A stretch of 64,000 nt of DNA. It comes from Nymphaea colorata. Lineage: Eukaryota; Streptophyta; Magnoliopsida; Nymphaeales; Nymphaeaceae. The stretch spans positions 42,649,115 through 42,713,114 of the forward strand of contig NC_045138.2 of NCBI RefSeq assembly GCF_008831285.2, in the 5' to 3' direction. Below the pieces are notes generated by a model that did no database searches, was not told the DNA's origin, and saw nothing but the letters and a program-made list of their open reading frames with translations. The position numbers and the translations under genes were made by a program. Each line of letters begins with the position of its first letter. The stretch's first letter is position 1. This document shows positions 58,142-64,000 of this stretch, in pieces.

Positions 58142-58850
58142 TTTTGTGTTAATTTGGGTTGGTATGTTGAACCTAGAAATCCTTGAGTTGGGTATATTGA
58201 ACCTACAATTTCTGTCGATTGGGTACATTCAACCAAGGTCCCAAATTCTCTTTCCTCTTGCTGATTGTGGAACCGAAAGAGCTTTCTCACTATTCTTTGG
58301 GTTGGGTGCATTGAACTCATAAATCTTTAAGTTGCATGTGTTCAACCTAGAACTTCTCGCTTGGGTGTGTTGGAGTTCCAAATTGCCTCCCATCTAAGTT
58401 GCATGTGTTGAACCAAAAAAATCCTTTGGCTCTTAGTAGGTTGTAGAACATGTGGAGCTTTTTCATTGTCATTCGGATTTGGTGTGTTGAAAATAGAAAC
58501 ATCTAGTTTGGGTGTGTTAAACCCTGAACCCCCAAGGTTGGGTACATTGAAACAACATCTTATATTGTCTCTCATCTAGGTTGGGTGGTTGAACCTAGGA
58601 ATATATTTCTGTTCCCACTATCCCTTCGGTTGGGTGTGTTGAACTCAAAAATCCCCAGGTTGGGTGCGTTGAACATCGAATCTCACTTAGTCTGGTGTAT
58701 TGAACATGAAAAACTCACATTCTTCAAGTTCAATGCATTTTTCAAACAACTCTGATTGATTCTATAAATTATCTATCAGTTGAGTGCGTTGAATAAAAAA
58801 TCCTATCTTCTTTTTTCCAAGTTGGGTGTGTTGAACCTGAATAAATTTTT
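58142..58850 (+). repeat. block of ~15 degenerate GTTGGGTGYGTTGAAC motifs
   Basis: Variants such as GTTGGGTATATTGAACC, GTTGGGTGCATTGAAC, GTTGCATGTGTTGAACC, GTTGGGTGTGTTGAAC and GTTGGGTGCGTTGAAC recur every 20-70 bp, all in the same direction, separated by unrelated pyrimidine-rich spacers. The core is conserved better than the spacing, unlike an ordinary minisatellite. The repeats give an artefactual Asn/Pro/Ile-rich frame on the minus strand. Confidence 0.85.
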
Positions 58851-59234
58851 AAAACTACTTAACAAACTACAAGTCCTTCCAAGTCTTCCTCCAAGCTGGT
58901 GATTTTTTCTTTCTTTTGGAAAAGTGTCCCTTTTTTTTTTTTCAAAATTCCATCCTTTTAAGCTATAAAGGCCGCAATATTTTGATTTTATCCATTTAGG
59001 TTAAGGGGTTAAACCTGAGCACATTTTAGAAACTCTAAACATTTAAATTCACTTGTTGGAGCTATAAGAGTCCCAATCCCTTGTTTCATCCTTTTCAATG
59101 TAGGACTAGTCTTAAAACCCTAACCTCGCCTCTCACGTTTAGGCCCAACTTTGAAACTTCTGCCATCATTTTCATACTTCACTAGCATTCTCTGTAGAAA
59201 ATTTAGAGTGTTCTATATTTATTACTAAGAGCTC

Positions 59235-60560
59235 TCTTACAACCACCTTAGTCACAAAGAGGGGCATTTGCCAACACCTTAAAATTTTTTTCACCACAAG
59301 ATGACCATTTTGCCCTTACGTTAACTACTTTATTACTGTTTTTGAGCTGTTTTCTAACTTGTCTGACCTATGACCCTAGGATAATGTCTTACCATCCCAC
59401 TCCACCCCTAGTAGGTTGACTTCCAACCTGAACCTAGAAAAACCCAAGCACATTATGCATGTTAGATCATGTTATGAATGTGTTATCATGAGTTTTGTGT
59501 GCCATCTTTACCTCTTTATTTTAATTTTAGCTTAGGCACATTTGTTCTAGTAAAACATAGGTGTCCTATGCATTAGAAATAGTGTTGTTCAAGTTTTCAA
59601 ATTGCAGGACCCTAGGATCTTTATTTGAACAAAAAGTTAAATTTTAAAAATTACACATTTGCAGTCCACTTTAGAAACCTAGTTCTCCCAAAACATAACT
59701 TGTTTTTCAAATCTATAAAAGCTAAAAATCTCATAGAATTTGGGGTTGTTTTAGTCTCTCTTTTAACCAAATTATAGAAAATGGTTTTCTACAAATTAAA
59801 AGACTGCAGAAAATTAGTCCTAAAAACCATTTAACTTGGGAACTCAACAACATGGGTTTTATAAGTTATTTTTCAAATCTGTGAAACTCAAAAGTTTATT
59901 CCATGTATCTAGAAGGTTTCCACCCTCTTTGAGCTGAATCTAGTGTGTTCTGCCCTGTCAATTGGCCTATGTTCTTAATCCTGTTTTCTGCTAAAACGTA
60001 GCAGGTTATGTTACTTATAACTTTTCAAAATGGGCTTTTAATGCCAAATCTTGCATCCGATGGATGATTTTCATGTTTATCTGCATGAAATTCCTTATAT
60101 TGTATGGAGAAATGCTATCATGAAGTTATGATACATTATCCAAGCCCCTAAAATTGAATCAACCCTAGGAACAACATTATGTCGCAATTTCTTTTTATAG
60201 TTAGTTATTTGTTCTATACTCATCAAGTTATAGCTTCTAGTTCAAAATGTTTTTTTGCAATCCTTTCATTCATGTAGGTTATCCTACATCTAAAGAGTCT
60301 GCAATACCAATTTCAAGCCATACCAAGGTTGTTAATTAGGTCTTTTACCACCGCAAAATAGGTTGTCAAATATGGCTGTACTGCTCCATTTATAACATAG
60401 ATCCATGGTTGAACATCAAATGTCTTGTTTGGGTTAGCTTCACCTAATCAAACACTTTCATAGCATTTATTCATAAATGAAGAAAAATAACATCAATTTT
60501 CATGGGAATCAGACCTTGTTTTGCATTGATTCTGCATTGGTAACATGTCATAATACGTTT
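59235..60560 (+). repeat. second plus-strand polypurine tract and LTR fragment
   Basis: CACAAAGAGGGGCATTTGCCAACACCTTAAAATTTTT (59246-59282, in two parts here: purine tract, then LTR start) matches the arrangement at 50170-50205. GATGACCATTTTGCCC follows. 59640-60560 has the R/U5 type of sequence seen inverted at 41000-42400 (TTTTCTACA, CTGCAGAAAA). It looks like a shortened copy of the same LTR family. Confidence 0.5.
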
Positions 60561-60674
60561 TCCTTGAGATAGCCTTTTTGTTTCCATGATTGGCTTTTCT
60601 CCATGTTTTGTTTAGATTTTTCACCTCTTACCATTTGGTTTAGCCTCCTCCCCATGGGTTATAGGTTATCATCT

Positions 60675-60830
60675 CATTTGATGTCACTCTTAGACATTGA
60701 ATATCCAACTCATTGTTTTACATATAAAATTTTTGGATCATATATACCAACCATTTGATGTTGCTCTTAGACATTGAATAGCCAACTCACTATTCACACC
60801 TAACTATTTAGGTCGAATCTAACTACAGGT
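60675..60830. repeat. 77-bp tandem duplication
   Basis: CATTTGATGTCACTCTTAGA at 60675 and CATTTGATGTTGCTCTTAGA at 60752 begin two copies, each followed by CATTGAATA.CCAACTCA. Confidence 0.85.
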
Positions 60831-60949
60831 AAATGATTTTGAAAATGTGTCTGCATTGACACTGAGCTAGTTTAGATTATGCTAGGGTTATTGCCTCAAG
60901 GAATGCTACTGAACTAACCTCACTCAGCTTCTAAGCTTATTGTGCATAT

Positions 60950-62640
60950 GGGTGAGATATCTTTAGTATGCACATTAAATTAATTTGTGTACATGCCTAA
61001 AGCTGAGTAAGATATTAAAAACAAATCTATGTGCATAATGTGTAATTGAAATAATAATAAACTAAAATTTTGATTTAAAAAGCTTGGGAATTTAAAAAGC
61101 CAAGGATAAAGAAGCATACATGGTCTCATGCCCACCCTAGAGACAGTAACTTAGATTTTAATCTCTAAAACGAAAATACAGAAACTCATATTTTAATCTA
61201 TAAAATCAATAAAATAGTAAACTAAAACATGCTTAAAGCGAACAAACTATACTGATGACTACAAAGCAAATTAAGCCAACCTAGGAGCTAAAGCATAAAA
61301 AAAATAACCTAAGTAGCAAAAAGCAAAAACAAAGCCTAAACATGGTGCTAAGAAATAGAGAAAAATAAAGAGCTAAACTGTAAATAAGAAAAGAAAAAGA
61401 AGGAAAAAAAAAATCCTGAACCACTAAATACCTTGACCAAGGCTGCTGCCACGGCCCCTGCTTGAGTCTAATTCAGTTCTTTGTTGAGTGCTACTACTGC
61501 TCAAATCCAAGAATCTTCTATGACTCTAAAGTTTTTCTCAATTTTCAGCTTGCATATTTGTTTGGGCTTTCCACTTACTGTACTAAGCAAGCAAAAAAAG
61601 CAAGGTGCAGAGAGAGGGGGCAAATGTCCCCTTTTATAGCACTCAAGGAGGGTCGAGCCCCCTTGTGATTTGTGATATAGGACTAAACTTTTTAGTATTG
61701 TCAGCCAAAGCAACACAAAATCATATAGTAAATTGATGATTTCGACAAAAAATTGTTTTTTGCATGCACAATTTTGATTAGAATTTAGTTATGCAAAAAA
61801 TAGCACATTCTTGGAGAAGTACTAACCAGTTCATGGAAAACGGTTTTGCTGACATGTGCCATAGGGGATGAAGGATGCATGAACATGAAGGAGAGAAAAC
61901 ATACATCATACCATATATTATAACTGGCATGCAATGGAAAAATATTTGGTCTAGCTCTGTCTAAACACTTAATTTGATTTCGTCAGCACCAGCTGTTCAG
62001 CTCAAAAATTCCATATAGTGCATGTCCTTTTTGTATTGACTGACATTTGGCATAGAGTGAGAAACTGAAGTTGCATTAAATGAATATAATGCACAGAAGT
62101 GCTCATATGTGAATCACAAACTTGGATTTCATATTGGGATCCAGTTCAGAATCGGGATCTAAAGAGAGTTCTAGAATTCAAATCTGAACATGATAAAAAG
62201 ATTTATATTGTGATCTAAGATTGAGAACTGAGATCTGAATGACAGATCTGGATCTGTATAAACATATCGCATTTCCGAAATATAGATGAAAATTTGGATA
62301 ATAGATCTGGACTGGATGTGGACCCTGGATCGGTTTGATTTGGGCTAGGTGGGTCCAGACTCAATCAAAATGTATTGGACCTAGGCTTAATCTAGTTCTA
62401 CACTCAACTAGATGCATGTTAGGTTGGACTCAAGTCAAGTGGGTTCAGTTATGGTTCAGTTAGTCTCAAGGAGGATCAGACCTTGGGTGAGCCTACTAGG
62501 TTTGGTATTGATGTAGATAAACTCTAACTTGGGTTCATGTCGCTCCTAACTTAGATTTATAGATAATTATGCATTGATAAAAGACTAAAATGCCTCTGGC
62601 ACAAACAATGGTGTAGGCACACCAAATTAGTTCACCTTTC
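60950..62640 (-). repeat. long gypsy LTR fragment (copy III)
   Basis: Parallels copies I and II in order: CCCTAGAGACAGTAA (61135, compare CCCTAAAGACATTAA at 51899), CTGCTGCCACGGCCCC (61443), a TATA/hairpin area (61612-61660), then GATCTGGATCTG and GGGCTAGGTGGG-rich sequence (62230-62480) and GGGTTCATGTCGCTCCTAACTTAG (62530). It is minus-oriented and truncated on both sides. Confidence 0.6.
61612..61660 (-). promoter_or_regulatory. LTR copy III TATA box with GC-rich inverted repeats
   Basis: On the minus strand GTGCTATAAAAGGGGACATT has a clear TATA box. AGGGG and CCCCT arms (about 61616-61633) flank the start-site side. A second imperfect palindrome (CAAGGAGGG / CCCCCTTG, 61644-61665) lies upstream. 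This is the third case of a GC stem beside TATA in this LTR family. Confidence 0.45.
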
Positions 62641-63300
62641 TAAAATCCAAAATCATAAAAACATAGAGAAAACTTATTTTTTTTAGAACTTTAAAAGAAC
62701 ATTCTAAAATCATGGAATGTGCCCACCCAACCTCATGGTTTTTGTCTGCTCTACTCGTAAAGCACAAGTTAACAAGCCAAGAACAAGATCATGTTGTATG
62801 CCCATATGCAACTATTGGGATAAATTTAATTCAAAGATGCTTTCCTAAAGTTAAAATCCAAAAGCATGCTTTAAATTGAAATCAGTTTGGACTTTCTATC
62901 ACAACCTAGAATCAGACCCAATCCTATTAATAACCAAACCATGTTTTTAACCTGAACTAGTCCATGATCAAAGATCCACCCATAGTTGCCCTCCTCCTTT
63001 TTCTTCATTTTAAAATAAATTCTTAAAAGAAAAGAAAAAAAGAAAGAACCATGATGAGCCCACAGTTTTCTGAGCTATCATCTTCGATAAAGTCCACCAT
63101 TTCAAACTGTCTTCATTAGAAGGCCCTCTAGTTTTAAAAATGTAATCATTGGCTGCCCACCTATTTGGAAGACAAACCTTTGCTTTCCCACGTTTTTTGG
63201 AAGCCTCCAACTTTAAAACAAGAAAAAAGAAAGAAAACAAAATAAATAAACCAAAAAAAGGTTGTCCCTTACCCTTTTTAGTTTTTCTTTTTCCTTAGCT
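62640..63300. other. no recognisable gene
   Basis: AT-rich with A-rich runs. Probably more decayed LTR or flank. The minus-strand frame at 63010-63240 has no family motif. Confidence 0.4.
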
Positions 63301-63357
63301 GACATTACTGCTTACCTCATCTTCTCTTCAAATTACTACTCTGTCCTCACCTCCTTT

Positions 63358-63480
63358 TGCCTATAAATAGCTATCTCCCCTTCTTTTTGGTTCCACTTCA
63401 CATACCATTTTTTCTCCACACTCTCTCTTACTCTGACACTTCATTCCCACATCCCTCTCTCTCTCTCTCTCTTGCTCCTT
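63358..63480 (+). promoter_or_regulatory. TATA box and CT-rich leader, plus strand
   Basis: TGCCTATAAATAGCTATC (63359-63376) is a strong plant TATA box. A pyrimidine-rich leader with a CT microsatellite (63450-63472) and a possible splice donor (CACCAAG|GTATG at 63600) follow. The 103-residue frame at 63357-63668 overlaps the TATA box and is low complexity, so I do not call it a gene. It may be the promoter of the plus-strand LTR begun at 56692, or belong to the copia LTR at the right edge. Confidence 0.4.
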
Positions 63481-63599
63481 CTCTTCCCAAGGTCTCTTCC
63501 CTCTTCCTCATTGCCACTTTGGTGGTGGCTCCGCCCTGTAGCACGACATCCCTGCCAAAGATCAACAACTTGTCCGCCCAAGGTGCCGTCGCTCCACCA

Positions 63600-63790
63600 A
63601 GGTATGCCATCTCTAGGTTATTCCCTCTAGGTAGTCCTAAAACTTATAGCCTTAGTTACATTGCATAATGCATAATCATGCTAAGTTAATCACGTTAATA
63701 TGGGATAAGGAGATAGCAAGAGAAATTATGTAATCAGTCCATCAATGAAATAAAAATATTAAAGAAAGATTCACAAAATAGCACTTAACA
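63600..63790 (-). repeat. 3' LTR (start) of right-edge copia element
   Basis: On the minus strand AGGAGTTGTGGG (purine-rich tract, 63791-63802) precedes TGTTAAGTGCTATTTTGTG at 63790, a typical copia LTR start. The LTR's far end is not defined; the left limit given is arbitrary. Confidence 0.5.
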
Positions 63791-63851
63791 CCCACAACTC
63801 CTAAACTATTTACTAAAGGGAGTTTGATGATATGAACTCTCAATGCTTCCT

Positions 63852-64000
63852 TCAAGTTGGAACATAGATGTCAATCATGCTCAGATTCTTACAACATCTA
63901 GTTAAATCAACAATGAGAAATGGCTTCGTAAAGACATCAGCCACTTGATCTTTTGATGACACATGAACTATAAGAATAACTCTATCTACACCATGTCTTG
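63852..64000 (-). CDS. pol: copia RNase H C-terminus (partial, runs off window)
   Basis: The minus-strand frame encodes DRVILIVHVSSKDQVADVFT, then KPF and a tail ending YVPT before the TGA at 63852-63854. ADVFTKP is the conserved C-terminal signature of Ty1/copia RNase H, whose domain removes the RNA strand during reverse transcription. The frame is open to the window edge. Rightward flanking sequence would show the rest of pol. The stop is followed by a purine tract and LTR start, which is the expected copia order. Confidence 0.85.
   Translation of the reverse strand, partial: RHGVDRVILIVHVSSKDQVADVFTKPFLIVDLTRCCKNLSMIDIYVPT

Noticed and set aside
58025-58575. Minus-strand frames with repeated Asn-Ile-Pro or Asn-Thr-Pro units
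   Set aside because: They are translations of the GTTGGGTGYGTTGAAC motif array. Different frames are open in different parts.
63357-63668. 103-residue plus-strand frame
   Set aside because: It overlaps a TATA box and a CT microsatellite and has no conserved motif. Better explained as a promoter and leader.
1-64000. CRISPR arrays, tRNA or rRNA genes, bacterial operons
   Set aside because: No direct-repeat/spacer array of uniform size, no tRNA cloverleaf and no rRNA signature seen. The content is eukaryotic transposon DNA.

Overview
This window looks like nuclear DNA of a flowering plant. It is AT-rich and packed with degraded, nested transposable elements: Ty3/gypsy, Ty1/copia, hAT, CACTA and an unclassified terminal-inverted-repeat (TIR) element. 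Two primer-binding sites resemble the initiator-Met type used by many plant LTR elements. I found no intact host gene, tRNA, rRNA or CRISPR array. Nearly every recognisable coding stretch is a transposon remnant broken by stops and frameshifts. The species cannot be named from the sequence.

Layout, left part. 0.4-3.7 kb is a gypsy deletion derivative with a gag remnant, no pol, and a full 3' LTR. The 2.3-4.6 kb interval holds a ~460-bp inverted-repeat pair. 6.76-7.39 kb is a clean 633-bp CACTA-type non-autonomous element. 8.3-16.7 kb is a minus-strand copia remnant split by a 5.86-kb hAT transposon (10047-15908). The hAT has 8-bp target duplications, a decayed transposase and a triplicated BED-finger segment.

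Middle. 16.7-20.8 kb plus 29.6-29.99 kb appear to be parts of one long gypsy LTR on the minus strand. A complete 8.76-kb copia element (20844-29604, minus strand, 5-bp target duplication AGGAC) splits it. That copia is itself split by a 3.88-kb TIR element (24605-28479). 30.0-31.26 kb is a minus-strand gypsy pol fragment, followed by another LTR fragment.

Right part. 35.3-56.6 kb carries the dispersed gag, protease, RT, RNase H, second RNase H and integrase pieces of a plus-strand gypsy element. Domain order and the extra RNase H fit the Tat/Ogre lineage. It is interrupted by a 5.94-kb solo LTR (39142-45083, target duplication GATAC) and by a mosaic of related LTR fragments in both orientations. 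A 3.5-kb LTR of another family (46535-50039) sits inside that mosaic. 56.69-63 kb is 3' LTR material with a block of ~15 degenerate GTTGGGTGYGTTGAAC motifs. The last 150 bases are the RNase H end of another minus-strand copia element.

The window records successive insertion, internal deletion and inversion rather than cooperating genes. The least-explained features are the covarying hairpins beside the TATA boxes of the long LTRs, the GTTGGGTG motif block, the unclassified TIR element, and the inverted LTR modules at 46-55 kb.
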